A DNA stretch of 59,844 bases from Myxococcus dinghuensis (GCF_024198235.1 NZ_JAKCFB010000047.1:1-59844), one strand, 5' to 3'. Positions 1-12,393 are shown, counted from the stretch's first letter. The notes: generated by a model not told the origin, from the sequence alone. Translations and numbers: made by a program.

Positions 1-1
1 C

Positions 2-1168
2 CCGCCCCGCCCCCCGGTCGCGGAGGCGCCCGCCACGCCGCCCGCCCCGGCCCCCCGGGAGGCCCCCCCTGGGGACGCCCCGACCCCACCCACCCCGGCG
101 CCGGCCGCGGGCCCGCCCGCCCCCCGGCCCGTCACCCTGGTGGTCGGGGGCGACGTGACGCTCGGCCACAACCACCAGAAGTACTTCGACGAACAGCTCG
201 CCAAGGGGCGCCCGCGCGAGGAGCTGCTGGCCTACGGCTTCAAGGAGGTGCGCGCGCTGGGAGACGCCGCCGACCTCTTCGTCGTCAACCTGGAGTGCCC
301 CTTCACCGAGGGCGGCGAGAAGCTGGCCAAGAACTTCAACTTCCGCGCGCGGCCGGAGCTGGTGGGCGCGCTCGTCGCCGGCGGCGTGGACGTGGTGAGC
401 CTGGCCAACAACCACCTCATGGACTACGGCCCCCAGGGCCTGGTCGACACGCTCGTCACCCTGGAGGCCGCGCGCATCCCCTACTTCGGCGCGGGCCGCA
501 ACCTGGCGGAGGCCCGCCGCCCCGCCATCCTCACGGTGGGCGGCGTGCGCGTGGCGTTCCTGGGCTACTTCTTCCTGGGCGAGCGCAACATCGAGCCGCC
601 GGAGGTGTACGCCACCGAGTCCACCCCGGGCGTGGCCGGCCACTTCTCCGACGTGGACGCGATGGAGCGCATGCTGCGCGAGGACGTCCTCGCGGCGAAG
701 GCGCGCGCGGACGTGGTGCTGCCCTTCTTCCACTGGGGCCGCGAGGGGACGTACGTGCCGGAGCCCTACCAGGTCCGGCTGGCCCACGCGGCCATCGACG
801 CGGGCGCCGCGGGCGTGCTGGGCAGCCACCCGCACGTGCTCCAGGCCATGGAGCTGTATCAGGGCGCGCCCGTCGTCTATTCGCTGGGCAACTTCGTGTT
901 CGGGGGGAACTGGAACCCGCGCGACAAGCGCGGCGCCCTCTGGAAGGGCCGCTTCGCGCCGGGCGGCTACCTCTCCAGCGAGGTCCTGCCCCTGCGCACC
1001 GACCGCTTCCCGGAGCTCCCCTTCCAGCCCGTCCCCGTCAGCGGGGAGGCGGCCGAGGAGGTGCTGCGCCTGCTGGCCGACAGCTCCAAGACGATGGAGC
1101 GGATGCTCCCCGAGTTGGAGCCGTGGGCCCGGCCGTCCCCCTCCCCTGGAACCCAAGGGAGGGAGTAA
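2..1168 (+). CDS. CapA-family metallophosphatase, 5' end outside window
   Basis: The protein belongs to the PGA_cap/CapA family of calcineurin-like metallophosphatases, first linked to poly-gamma-glutamate capsule synthesis; its substrate here is unknown. Family signatures are visible in order: GGDVTLGH (about residue 49 of the visible part), VNLECPFTE, LANNHLMDYG, FHWGREG, GSHPHVLQ and YSLGNFVF. The reading frame stays open from base 2 and encodes a Pro/Ala-rich linker of about 45 residues before the catalytic domain, so the true start (probably with a signal or lipoprotein peptide) lies upstream. A GTG at 140 exists but would cut into the first beta strand, so I do not accept it as the start. 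The C-terminus is complete. Confidence 0.85.
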   Translation, partial: PPRPPVAEAPATPPAPAPREAPPGDAPTPPTPAPAAGPPAPRPVTLVVGGDVTLGHNHQKYFDEQLAKGRPREELLAYGFKEVRALGDAADLFVVNLECPFTEGGEKLAKNFNFRARPELVGALVAGGVDVVSLANNHLMDYGPQGLVDTLVTLEAARIPYFGAGRNLAEARRPAILTVGGVRVAFLGYFFLGERNIEPPEVYATESTPGVAGHFSDVDAMERMLREDVLAAKARADVVLPFFHWGREGTYVPEPYQVRLAHAAIDAGAAGVLGSHPHVLQAMELYQGAPVVYSLGNFVFGGNWNPRDKRGALWKGRFAPGGYLSSEVLPLRTDRFPELPFQPVPVSGEAAEEVLRLLADSSKTMERMLPELEPWARPSPSPGTQGRE

Positions 1169-1176
1169 AGCCGGCC

Positions 1177-1299
1177 TCAGTGCTTGTTGTTCGCCTGGCC
1201 CCGCTTGGCGCGCACGCGGCGACGCTTGAGCTGGGCCTTCCGGCCCTTGGCGCGGTTGGCGAGCTTCTTCTTGGAACGATTTCCCTTCTGGGCGGCCAT
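1177..1299 (-). CDS. Small highly basic protein, 40 aa
   Basis: A 40-codon frame begins at ATG 1299 with GGAG upstream (about 11 nt spacing) and ends at TGA 1177. The product is extremely basic: it starts MAAQKGNRSKKKLANRAKGR and ends RGQANNKH, with roughly 45% Lys/Arg and no acidic residue. It resembles small ribosome-associated or nucleic-acid-binding peptides in composition, but I recognise no named family. It sits between capA and prfA on the opposite strand. Third codon positions are G/C-rich as in neighbouring genes, which supports real coding. The function is unknown; RNA or ribosome binding is an inference from charge only. Confidence 0.6.
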   Translation of the reverse strand: MAAQKGNRSKKKLANRAKGRKAQLKRRRVRAKRGQANNKH

Positions 1300-1464
1300 G
1301 TGGAAGGACTCCGTGTGGTGAAGTGAGACCGACCGCCATCATGAAGCATGCGGCGGTGAGGGCGGCCCTTCTTTCACGGCTCCGCCCGAGCGGCCAAGGA
1401 ATTTCTTGACTCCGTCCTCCCTTGCCAGCAGCCGGACAAAGGGGCAATACCCCCAGGTACGACG

Positions 1465-2552
<1,088 letters not shown>

Positions 2553-2556
<4 letters not shown>

Positions 2557-3434
2557 GCGGCGAGACCTGGACCATCCGCAGGGTCATCACCTGGACGACG
2601 CAGCACTTCGAGAAGCGCCAGGTGGACGCGCCCCGCCTCACGGCGGAGATCCTCCTGTCGCACGTCCTCAAGACGGGCCGGGTGAAGCTGTACGTGGACC
2701 TGGACCGGCCGCTCTCCAAGGAGGAGCTGGGCGCCTTCCGCGGCCTCATCGAGCGGCGCCAGGCGGGTGAACCCACGCAGTACCTGACCGGCGCGAAGGA
2801 GTTCTACAACCGCCCGTTCAAGGTCGACGCGCGCGTGCTCATCCCCCGGCCGGAGACGGAGCTCCTGGTGGAGGCGTGCCTGCGCGCGCTGCCCAAGGAC
2901 GCGCCCGCGCGCGCGCTGGACGTGTGCACCGGCTCCGGCTGCATCGCCATCAGCCTGGCGGCCGAGCGGCCCCAGCTCTCCGTCACCGCCACGGACCTCT
3001 CCGAGGGCGCGTGCGCCCTGGCCCGGGAGAACGCGGAGGCCCTCCAGGTGGCGGACCGGGTGACGGTGCTCCAGGGCGACCTGTTCTCCCCCCTCCCCCC
3101 GGACGCCCTGTTCCAGGTGGTGGTCTCCAACCCGCCGTACATCGCGTCCGGGGAGATTCCCGGCCTGTCCGCGGAGGTGCGGCGCGAGCCCAGGCTGGCG
3201 CTGGACGGCGGCGCGGACGGCCTGGTCGCCCTGCGCCGGGTGGTGTCCGAGGCCCGGAAGTTCCTCGCCCCTGGCGGACTGCTTGCATTGGAGATGGGCG
3301 AGACACAGGGCCCCGCCGTCCTGGAGCTCCTGCGCGCGGCCGGTTACGAGGACGCGCGCGTGGAGAAGGACCTGGAGCGGCGCGAGCGCATGGCATTTGG
3401 GACACAGCCCGCGGCCAGCGGGACACAGGGTTGA
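2553..3434 (+). CDS. prmC: Release-factor glutamine N5-methyltransferase
   Basis: PrmC methylates the glutamine of the GGQ motif of release factors using S-adenosylmethionine. The 293-residue protein has an N-terminal helical domain, then a class I methyltransferase fold with ALDVCTGSGC (121-130, SAM binding) and the NPPY motif at 193-196 that holds the target glutamine. The start ATG at 2553 overlaps the prfA stop (ATGA), the usual prfA-prmC coupling. A longer open frame runs upstream inside prfA but is only a shadow of it. murA follows after 12 nt, so the three genes probably form one transcript. Confidence 0.95.
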
Positions 3435-3446
3435 GGCCGGAGAACC

Positions 3447-4718
3447 ATGGACAAGATCGTCTTGAAGGGCGGCGTGGAGCTGCACGGTGAGGTGTCCGCG
3501 TCGGGCGCGAAGAACGCGGCGCTGCCCATCCTCGCCTCGGCGCTGCTGGCGGACGGCACCTCCACCTACCGCAACGTGCCCGACCTGGCGGACGTGGCCA
3601 CCATGCTCAAGGTGCTGCGCACCATGGGCTGCGACGCGGAGCGGCTGACCGGCCGCAAGAAGGACGTCTGTGAGATCGGCGTCAACGGCCACGTCACCCC
3701 GGAGGCGCCGTACGACCTGGTGAAGACGATGCGCGCCAGCGTGCTGGTGCTCGGCCCGCTGGTCGCCCGCTTCGGCCGGGCACGCGTGTCCATGCCGGGC
3801 GGGTGCGCCATCGGCGCGCGGCCCATCGACCAGCACCTCAAGGGGCTCAAGGCGCTGGGCGCGGACATCCACCTGACGGAAGGCTACGTGGAAGCCCGCG
3901 CGAAGCAGCTCAAGGGCGGCACCGTCAACTTCGACGTCATCACCGTCACCGGCACGGAGAACGTGCTGATGGCGGCGGCGCTGGCCAAGGGCCGCACGGT
4001 GATGGAGAACTGCGCGCGCGAGCCGGAGGTGGAGGAGCTGGCGAAGGTGCTCAACAAGATGGGCGCGCGCATCGAGGGCGCGGGCACGTCCGTCATCACC
4101 ATCGACGGCGTGGAGGGCCTCACGCCCGTGGAGCACGCCATCCTCCCGGACCGCATCGAGGCCGGCACCCTGCTGGTCGCCGCGGCCATCTCCGGCGGCA
4201 ACGTGCTGGTCAAGCACGCGGTCCCCGAGCACCTGGACGCCGTGGTGGAGAAGCTGCGCGAGGCCGGCTGCACCATCACCGCGGAGAACGGGGGCCTGCG
4301 GTGCAAGGCCCCCCGCACCCTCCAGGCGGTGAACATCACCACCACGGAGCATCCGGGGTTCCCCACGGACATGCAGGCCCAGCTCATGGCCCTCATGTCT
4401 GTGAGCCAGGGGACATCCGTCATCAGCGAAAACATCTTCGAGAACCGCTTCATGCACGTGCCGGAGCTGCACCGGTTGGGAGCGGACATCACCATCCAGG
4501 GGCACACGGCGGTGGTGAAGGGCGTGAAGTCGCTCAGCGGCGCGCCCGTCATGGCGACGGACCTGCGGGCGAGCGCCTCCCTCATCCTGGCCGGGCTGCG
4601 CGCCGAGGGGCGCACGGACGTCAGCCGCGTCTATCACCTGGACCGCGGCTACGAGCGGCTGGAGCGGAAGCTCCGCGGCCTGGGCGCGGACATCCGTCGA
4701 GTGAAGGCGACAGCCTGA
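3447..4718 (+). CDS. murA: UDP-N-acetylglucosamine 1-carboxyvinyltransferase
   Basis: MurA transfers enolpyruvate from phosphoenolpyruvate to UDP-GlcNAc, the first committed step of peptidoglycan synthesis, in the cytosol. The length of 423 residues is typical. The active-site loop reads MPGGCAIGARPIDQH, with the catalytic Cys at residue 120 (the fosfomycin target in other MurA enzymes). The conserved Lys22-Asn23 pair sits in SGAKNAALPILA. It lies 12 nt behind prmC and is probably co-transcribed. Nothing is truncated. Confidence 0.97.
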   Translation: MDKIVLKGGVELHGEVSASGAKNAALPILASALLADGTSTYRNVPDLADVATMLKVLRTMGCDAERLTGRKKDVCEIGVNGHVTPEAPYDLVKTMRASVLVLGPLVARFGRARVSMPGGCAIGARPIDQHLKGLKALGADIHLTEGYVEARAKQLKGGTVNFDVITVTGTENVLMAAALAKGRTVMENCAREPEVEELAKVLNKMGARIEGAGTSVITIDGVEGLTPVEHAILPDRIEAGTLLVAAAISGGNVLVKHAVPEHLDAVVEKLREAGCTITAENGGLRCKAPRTLQAVNITTTEHPGFPTDMQAQLMALMSVSQGTSVISENIFENRFMHVPELHRLGADITIQGHTAVVKGVKSLSGAPVMATDLRASASLILAGLRAEGRTDVSRVYHLDRGYERLERKLRGLGADIRRVKATA

Positions 4719-4863
4719 GGGACGACCACGGGGGCGGGCGGGCCCGGAAGGCGCGTTGCCAACAGAAGCGGCAACGTGGGTTGCATCCGAATTTTCGCGC
4801 GACCTATCATTCTCCGAACCACTGGGGACGCGTGTCCCCCCTTGCAGGAGAATGAACCGCCCC

Positions 4864-5253
4864 ATGGATTGCCCCAGCTGCAACGTCGAGATGGCCGATC
4901 TCGAGGGGGATGACCAGACGTTGCGAAAGTGTGGAGAGTGCGGCGGGCTCTGGATCGACGTCGCGGACCTGAACCGGGTCCTCCTCCACAACAACCTCCC
5001 CGGGCTGGAGAGCCAGGGCGGCAAGGTGAACCAGGAGGCGTTGACCGGCCAGTGCCCCGAGTGCCAGGTCGACCTCATCCGCGTGGACGGGGGAGACCGT
5101 CAGCACCCGCTCCACTACGACACCTGTGAGTCCTGCGGTGGAATCTTCCTGGAATCGGAGTTCCAGGACGCGTCCGACGTGAAGGTCGCCGTCGAGGAGA
5201 TCATCGAATTCTTCCGCCACTTCGGTGGCAAGAAGAAGGCGGCGGCGCTCTAG
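4864..5253 (+). CDS. Double zinc-ribbon (zf-TFIIB type) protein
   Basis: The protein of about 129 residues carries two zinc ribbons of the TFIIB-like family. The first has CPSC and CGECGGLWID, the second CPEC and CESCGGIFLE. The C-terminus is a short helix ending in a Lys/Ala tail. The molecular role is unknown; such stand-alone ribbons are common in myxobacteria. Start choice: ATG 4864 has AGGAG 13 nt upstream, while an in-frame ATG at 4852 lies only 1 nt after the same AGGAG and is too close. It is a single gene bounded downstream by a strong hairpin. Confidence 0.75.
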   Translation: MDCPSCNVEMADLEGDDQTLRKCGECGGLWIDVADLNRVLLHNNLPGLESQGGKVNQEALTGQCPECQVDLIRVDGGDRQHPLHYDTCESCGGIFLESEFQDASDVKVAVEEIIEFFRHFGGKKKAAAL

Positions 5254-5260
5254 GCGGACA

Positions 5261-5283
5261 GCCGGGGCAGCGCCTGCCCCGGC
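5261..5283. terminator. Hairpin between convergent genes
   Basis: A perfect 10-bp stem (GCCGGGGCAG / CTGCCCCGGC) with a 3-nt loop lies between the convergent zinc-ribbon gene and the discoidin-like gene. There is no clear U-tract on either side, so it may act in both directions or need Rho. Confidence 0.6.
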
Positions 5284-5293
5284 CCTCGCTCGC

Positions 5294-6133
5294 TCAAGGC
5301 TGGTTGCGGAAGACCCGGCCCCAGCTCTCCGCGGGCGCGCCCTCCAGCTCCAGCGTGCCCCCCGTCCGAGCGCCGTCCCCCGAATCACCGCGCACCCACT
5401 TCACCGTGGCCTTCCCCTGCTTGGGGACGTCCAGGGTGAGTCGCGTGCCGGACAGGGTATAGGTCCCCGTCACGGTGGTGGGCTCGGCGCCCTCCAGGGG
5501 CTCGTGCGAGAAGAGGTACGTGCCATCCACGAAGATGGAGAGGAACCGGTCGGGCGCGCCCTCCATGCCCCCGAACCAGGTCCCCAGCACCGGCGCCAGG
5601 CGCGCGTCGTACTTCAGCCGCTGCGCCAGCCAGGTGCCGTTGAGCGCCTTGCCCCCCGAATAGAAGACGATGTCCGTGACGCAGACGGGGGCCGTCGCCT
5701 CCGCGCCGGGGAAGCGCTCGACCACCTCCAGGGTGAAGCGGTTGCCCGTGAGCGCGGGGCTGAGCGGGACGTTCTGGAGTCCGCGCTTGTCCTCCACCTT
5801 GAAGGAGCGGGCGGTGTCGAGGCTGGTGAGGATGAGCTTCCGGGCGCGCGCGTGGGCCTTGTACGCGGCCTTGTCCGTGGCGTCGCCCGTGTAGATGCGG
5901 ACCTCGTCCACGGTGACGACGTCCTTGAAGCCGATGGTGACGGGGGCCGGGGTGTCCCCGGTGGCGCACCACGCAGTGGTGTCGCGGCCGTCGAGCAGGT
6001 TCAACGGCGCGTAGCGCTCGGGCTGGCGCTCCCGCTCCAGGTAGTCGGAGGCCTGGGCGTAGCCCGGCGGCGCGTTGGACGCGGCGGGGGCGGCGGACGC
6101 GAGCATGAGGAGGGCGAGGGGGAGGCGGCGCAT
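5294..6133 (-). CDS. Secreted discoidin-like domain protein
   Basis: The 279-residue product starts with a typical export signal (MRRLPLALLMLASAAPAA). Residues 40-160 resemble an F5/8-type (discoidin-like, carbohydrate-binding) fold: YAPLNLLDGRDTTAWCATG, then a PVTIGFKDVVTVDEVRIYTG strand pair. The C-terminal part is a beta-rich domain with the pattern LGTWFGGMEGAPDRFLSIF and VTGTYTLSGTRLTLDVP, like lipocalin- or copper-resistance-type sensor strands. The function is unknown. ATG 6133 was chosen because it gives the signal peptide; the frame stays open upstream without a ribosome site. A ligand-binding periplasmic or outer-membrane role is inferred. Confidence 0.7.
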   Translation of the reverse strand: MRRLPLALLMLASAAPAASNAPPGYAQASDYLERERQPERYAPLNLLDGRDTTAWCATGDTPAPVTIGFKDVVTVDEVRIYTGDATDKAAYKAHARARKLILTSLDTARSFKVEDKRGLQNVPLSPALTGNRFTLEVVERFPGAEATAPVCVTDIVFYSGGKALNGTWLAQRLKYDARLAPVLGTWFGGMEGAPDRFLSIFVDGTYLFSHEPLEGAEPTTVTGTYTLSGTRLTLDVPKQGKATVKWVRGDSGDGARTGGTLELEGAPAESWGRVFRNQP

Positions 6134-6333
6134 GCGGCCCCATCTTGGATCGCCCCAGGCGCGGGGCTCCAGTCCCTGGCCGGGTGGACTCGCACCAGGG
6201 GAGCGCCAGGAGCCCCGGGCCCGGGGACTGGGACGCACGGGAGGGCCGGATGAAAGGCCCCCGGCGGATGTTGGGGTGCTTGACACTCGGACGCGGCGGG
6301 GAAGAGATGCGGCCGATGCCAAGGGAGACCGTG

Positions 6334-8307
6334 ATGCGACGCTGGGGGTGGGTCTGTGTGCTGGCCGCGACGCTGGCAGCCTGCAAGGAGGACAAGCCGA
6401 GCACCGTGCAGGACGCGGGCCCGGTGGAGACGGGGCCCCAGGCCCTCACGGAGCAGGAGCCCAACGAGCGGCCCGACCAGGCGCTGGTCCTCACCCGGGA
6501 CAGCATCGTGACGGCGGACCTGACGGCCCAGCCCAACAAGGCGGACGAGGACTGGTACAAGCTCGCCCCCGCCGCCCCGCGCATCGCCGACGTGAGCGTC
6601 ACGGGACTGCCCGGGGGTGACATCACCCTGGAGGTCTACGACCAGGACCGCAACCGGCTGGCCTCCGTCAACAGCGAGGGCGACGGCAAGCCGGAGCGCT
6701 TCCCCAACCTGTACGTCGAGGGCGCGCGCTGGGTGCGCGTGGCCCCGGCGCGCAAGGGCGTGGGCGGGGCCTACACCCTCACCGTGGCGATGCGCGCGGC
6801 CAACGACGGCGAGGAGCACGAGCCCAATGACCGGGCGGTGGACGCGGTGTCGCTGCCGCTCGGCCAGACGGTGACGGCCTTCCTGGGCCATGCCGGCGAC
6901 GAGGACTGGTACCGGGTGGAGCTGCCGGAGGCGGCCGCCCCCACGGGGACGCCCCCGCCCTCCCCCGAGCCGAGCGGCACGGGCGAGACGCCCCCCCCCG
7001 CCCAGGGCACCTCGCCCACGACCCCGGAGACCGGGGCCGCGCCCACCCAGCCGGGGGCGCCGGTCCCGCCCCCCGGCTCGGAGAGCGGCAATGCCCAGGG
7101 CACGCCCGAGGAGGGCGCCGCGCCGCTGGAGAACCCGGGCGCGTCTCCCACGGGCACCTTCGGTGGCGGTGAGCCGCCGCCAGGAGCGATTGGCGCGACG
7201 GCCGCCCTGCCCCAGGACGCGGGCGTGGCGCCGGCGCCGCCACCGGAGCCGCCTTCCGTGGCGCTGAAGATCGACCTGTCCGCGGTGGAGGGCGTGCGGC
7301 CCGAAATCTCCGTGCTGTCCGCCGCGGAGGCCCCGCTGTTCACCCTGCGCGGCAAGGAGGGCGAGGCGCTGTCGCTGCGCAACATCGGCGTGCGCGCCAC
7401 CGACCGCGTCGTCTACGTGGTGGTGAAGGGCGGCTGGACGGGGACGGGCAAGGAGTCGCGGCGCACCTTCAACGCGACGACGCCCTACACGCTCACCGTG
7501 ACGCAGGAGGAGGCCGGCGCCAACGCGGAGCTGGAGCCGAACGACGAGCTGTACAAGGCCACGCCGCTGACCGCGGGGAGCTTCCGCGAGGGCTTCATCT
7601 CGCCCAAGGGCGACGTGGACCACTTCGTGCTGCGCACGACGGAGCCGGTGCTGGCGAAGGTGGAGCTGTCGGGCGTCGAGCGGCTGGACCTGGTGCTGTC
7701 CATGGTGGAGCCGCCCCAGGGCGACGGCCAGCAGGAGACGGTGCTCCTGCGCGCCAACGACGGCGGGCTGAAGGAGCCCGAGCGGCTCAACAACGTGGCA
7801 TGCAACGCAAGCTGCTGGTTCCGCGTGGAGGGCGCGTCGCGGAAGGTGGACGGCAAGTGGGTGAAGGACTTCGAGAACGCGGAGCAGCCCTACCGCATCT
7901 CCATCACCACGGTGCCGGACAACGGCGGCGAGGAGCGCGAGCCGAACAACACGGTGGAGCGCGCGCAGGAGCTGACGCCGGGCAAGGCGGTGCGCGGCAC
8001 GGTGTACCCGGTGAAGGACACGGACTACTACCGGCTGGACCTGTCCGACCGGCCGGTGCGCACGCCGCTCAGGGCGACGCTGCTGGGCATCCTCAAGGTG
8101 GACGTGGGCCTGTACCTGCACCGCGTGCAGCCGGACGGGAAGCTGTCGCTGGTGCAGACCTCCGACCGCGCCAAGGGTGACCAGCCGGAGAGCATCCGCT
8201 ACAGCGCGGAGCCCGGCGTCTACATCTTCGAGGTGCGCGACGCGAAGAACCGCGAGGCCAACTTCCAGGACTCGTACCAGCTCACCGTCGAGGAGGCGGG
8301 CGAATAG
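6334..8307 (+). CDS. Lipoprotein with four PPC-like repeats
   Basis: The 657-residue protein starts at ATG 6334, six nt after AAGGGAG. A lipoprotein signal ends in LAAC (Cys21). Four units open with an EPN signature (EPNERPDQA, EPNDRAVDA, EPNDELYKA, EPNNTVERA) and contain a DxDWY or DxDYY strand, as in bacterial pre-peptidase C-terminal (PPC) domains. A Pro/Gly/Thr-rich linker of about 110 residues interrupts the second unit and its continuation. No catalytic domain is visible, so this is probably a binding or scaffold lipoprotein of the cell surface. It is convergent with the radical SAM gene across a hairpin. Confidence 0.75.
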   Translation: MRRWGWVCVLAATLAACKEDKPSTVQDAGPVETGPQALTEQEPNERPDQALVLTRDSIVTADLTAQPNKADEDWYKLAPAAPRIADVSVTGLPGGDITLEVYDQDRNRLASVNSEGDGKPERFPNLYVEGARWVRVAPARKGVGGAYTLTVAMRAANDGEEHEPNDRAVDAVSLPLGQTVTAFLGHAGDEDWYRVELPEAAAPTGTPPPSPEPSGTGETPPPAQGTSPTTPETGAAPTQPGAPVPPPGSESGNAQGTPEEGAAPLENPGASPTGTFGGGEPPPGAIGATAALPQDAGVAPAPPPEPPSVALKIDLSAVEGVRPEISVLSAAEAPLFTLRGKEGEALSLRNIGVRATDRVVYVVVKGGWTGTGKESRRTFNATTPYTLTVTQEEAGANAELEPNDELYKATPLTAGSFREGFISPKGDVDHFVLRTTEPVLAKVELSGVERLDLVLSMVEPPQGDGQQETVLLRANDGGLKEPERLNNVACNASCWFRVEGASRKVDGKWVKDFENAEQPYRISITTVPDNGGEEREPNNTVERAQELTPGKAVRGTVYPVKDTDYYRLDLSDRPVRTPLRATLLGILKVDVGLYLHRVQPDGKLSLVQTSDRAKGDQPESIRYSAEPGVYIFEVRDAKNREANFQDSYQLTVEEAGE

Positions 8308-8311
8308 GCCC

Positions 8312-8339
8312 GAGGCGCCCGGAGACACGCGGGCGCCTC
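8312..8339. terminator. Hairpin between convergent genes
   Basis: A perfect 10-bp stem (GAGGCGCCCG / CGGGCGCCTC) with an 8-nt loop is placed directly after the PPC-repeat gene and before the end of the convergent radical SAM gene. There is no U-tract. A two-way terminator is the simplest reading. Confidence 0.6.
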
Positions 8340-8355
8340 GCCGCGGGAACTCGCC

Positions 8356-9393
8356 TCAGAACAGGCTCAACTGGGGCGCGTCCACGGGCTTGCGCGGCGG
8401 ACGCCGGAAGGTGTCCGCCGCCACCTCGGTGATGGAGGACGTGCGGATGCCCACCTTCCGCGCCGCCGTGTGGAAGAGCTGGTGCACCTGCTCCGCGTAG
8501 AGCCCCTCGCCGCGCATGCGGTGCTTGAAGCGTGAGTCGCTGAGCGCCCCACCCCGCGTCTCGCGAATCCGATGCAGCACCCGCTCCGCGCGCAGGGGCA
8601 GCTTCGCGCGCAGCCGCTCCTCGAAGACCTCCTTCACGGGCCCCGGCAGTCTCACGAGCGTGTGGTGCGCGCGCGTGGCGCCCGCTTCGCGCGCGGCGCT
8701 GAGCACCCGGTGGATGTCCTCGTCGTTGAGCCCGGGGATGATGGGAGCCACGGACACGGCCACGTCGAGGCCCGCGTCGGAGAGACGGCGGATGGCCAGC
8801 AGCCGGCGCTGGGGCGAGGCGGCATAGGGCTCCATGGCGCGCGCCAGCTCCACGTTGTGGAACGGCAGGCTGATGCTCACCCACAGGCGCGCCTCCCGTG
8901 ACAAGCGCTGGAGCACGTCGATGTCGCGCTCGATGAGCACGCCCTTCGTGACGATGCCCACGGGGTTGCGGTACTCCGCGCACACCTCCAGGCACGCGCG
9001 CGTCAGCCGCATGGACGCCTCCAACGGCTGGTAGCAGTCGGTGACGCCGCTGAACACCACCGTCTCCCCCTTCCACGAGGGGCGCTCGAAGGTGTCCCGC
9101 AGCAGCTCCGCCGCGCGCGGCTTCACCACCAGCCGCGTCTCGAAGTCCGTCCCCGCGCCGAAGTCCAGGTACTCGTGCGTGGGCCGCGCGTAGCAGTACG
9201 CGCAGGCATGCAGACAGCCCCGGTACGGGTTGACGCTCCAACTGAAGCAGATGTCGGGGCTGTCGTTGCCGGAGACGATCTGCCGGCTGTGGTCCTCCCA
9301 CACCTCCAGCTTCGAGGGGGGAATCTCGTCCAGGTACTCCATCTCGGTGCTCGCCCAGGGGTTGGGCGGATTGTCGATGGGCCGGGCCTTCAC
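8356..9393 (-). CDS. PA0069-family radical SAM protein
   Basis: The 345-residue protein has the radical SAM cluster motif CLHACAYC (CxxxCxxC) in the context SWSVNPYRGCLHACAYCYARP. It is followed by FSGVTDCYQPLE and IVTKGVLIERDIDVL, typical of the PA0069/SplB-like group. Members bind a 4Fe-4S cluster and S-adenosylmethionine and generate a 5'-deoxyadenosyl radical; the substrate is not known, although relatives include spore photoproduct lyase. The gene stands alone, convergent with the PPC-repeat lipoprotein. Confidence 0.88.
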   Translation of the reverse strand: MKARPIDNPPNPWASTEMEYLDEIPPSKLEVWEDHSRQIVSGNDSPDICFSWSVNPYRGCLHACAYCYARPTHEYLDFGAGTDFETRLVVKPRAAELLRDTFERPSWKGETVVFSGVTDCYQPLEASMRLTRACLEVCAEYRNPVGIVTKGVLIERDIDVLQRLSREARLWVSISLPFHNVELARAMEPYAASPQRRLLAIRRLSDAGLDVAVSVAPIIPGLNDEDIHRVLSAAREAGATRAHHTLVRLPGPVKEVFEERLRAKLPLRAERVLHRIRETRGGALSDSRFKHRMRGEGLYAEQVHQLFHTAARKVGIRTSSITEVAADTFRRPPRKPVDAPQLSLF

Positions 9394-9460
9394 GCGCCCA
9401 CGGTGGACCTGAAAACGCGTTCAGTCAAGCCCGGCGAGCAGGCAGACGCGCGGCGACGCC

Positions 9461-10884
<1,424 letters not shown>

Positions 10885-10888
<4 letters not shown>

Positions 10889-12393
10889 CCGTCGTTCCTC
10901 TGCACCGTCGTATCCGTCGTCGTGGAGGCCGGGACACCCAGCCCCAGCGGCAACACCAGCGCGAACCTCGCGCCCGGGTTCGCGTTCTCCAGCAGCAGCA
11001 CGTCCCCGCCGAGCGCTCGCATCATCCGCTGGGCCAGCGGCAACCCCAGGCCCAGCCCGTCCGCGTTGGCGGCGCCCACCGCGCGGGTGAAGAAGGGCTC
11101 GAAGACGCGCGGGCGCGCATCCTCGGGGACACCGGGCCCTTCGTCCCGCACCTCCACCCTCGCCCACGTCCCGGGCTCGCCCTCCGGGCCGTGGGCGGAG
11201 AGGGTCCGGGTGACGAAGACACGCTGCCCGGGAGCGGAGACGCGCACGGCGTTGGTCATCAGGCTCACCAGCGAACGCTCCACCAGGGCCGCGTCGATGG
11301 AGGCGGGGGGCGTCGTCCCCTCGGCCTGGAGCACGAGCAGCGCGCCCCGCTCCTCCGCCAGCTCGGAGACCTCCTCGACGGCGCGCGTGATGACGTCGTC
11401 CAGCCGACAGCCCTCGTCGCGCCGCACGGCCTTGCCCGCCTGAACCCGCGTCAGGTCCAGCAGCGCGGTGACGAGGCGGATCTCCCGCTCACACGCCACG
11501 CGCGCCAGCTCCACCACGCGCTGCTGCTGCGCCGTCAAGGGACCCGTGGTGCCATCCGCCAGTAAGCCGATGGCCGTGCGCAGCCGCGCCAGCGGGGTCC
11601 GCAGGTCGTGGGACGCGGACGCCACGAAGGCATCCTTGAGCTGGTCGAGCTCCGACAGCCGGCCTCGCATCCGGTCCAGGTCCGCCCACAGCGCGCGCAC
11701 CTCGCTGGGCCCGGAGACGGCGGGCAGCGGCGCGAAGTTGCCGTCCCCCACCCGATGCGCCAGGGAGGACAACTGCCCCAACGGACGTGTCACGCCCTGG
11801 GCCACCCACCGCGCCACCACCCACGCGGCCACCACCGCCATCGCCCCCAACGTGAGCCCCACCGCGATGGCGGACGAGCCGATCTCCCGCGCCCGTTGCT
11901 CGCGCTGCCGGATGGCCGAGTGCAGCGCGAGCGTGGTGTTGATCCACGCGTCGGTGAGCTGCTCGGCCAGACGGAGGCGCTCGTTGCGCAGGACCGGATT
12001 CTGGAGCCGCTCGCAGGTATCACCCTCGAGGATGTGGCTTGCGTACGTTCGGAAACCCTCGGCCGCGCGCAACAGGAGCGGCTGCGTGGACATTCCGTAG
12101 CGCGTGATGAGCTCTTCCAAGGAAGCGAGCCGCTGCCTGAGCACGTCCGCGGCCGCGGGCACGTCTCCGGCGTTGTGCTCGCAAGCGAACAAGCCCTGCC
12201 GCGCGGCCACCTCCACGCTCCAAGCGGCCTGATGGACGGCCTCCTCGTTGATGACCCCACCGAGCTGCTCCTCACGCACCTCCGTGAGGAGGGAGGTCAT
12301 GCGGACGATGGCCACCCCCGAGAAGGCGGCGGCGACCAACAGGACCGCGGTCATGAGGGCGTGGGAGATGAGCAGGCGGTGAGCGAGTCGCAT
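10885..12393 (-). CDS. Sensor histidine kinase
   Basis: This is the membrane partner of the adjacent response regulator. The 502-residue product has an N-terminal transmembrane helix (HRLLISHALMTAVLLVAAAF), a periplasmic helical sensor region to about residue 165, a second transmembrane segment (AIAVGLTLGAMAVVAAWVVARW) and a HAMP-like linker. HisKA follows with the H-box ASHDLRTPLARLR, then HATPase with DEGPGVP and GLGLGLPLA boxes. ATG 12393 gives the signal-anchor directly at the N-terminus; a GTG at 12429 would add 12 residues. The periplasmic signal is unknown. It is divergent from the SulP gene. Confidence 0.9.
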
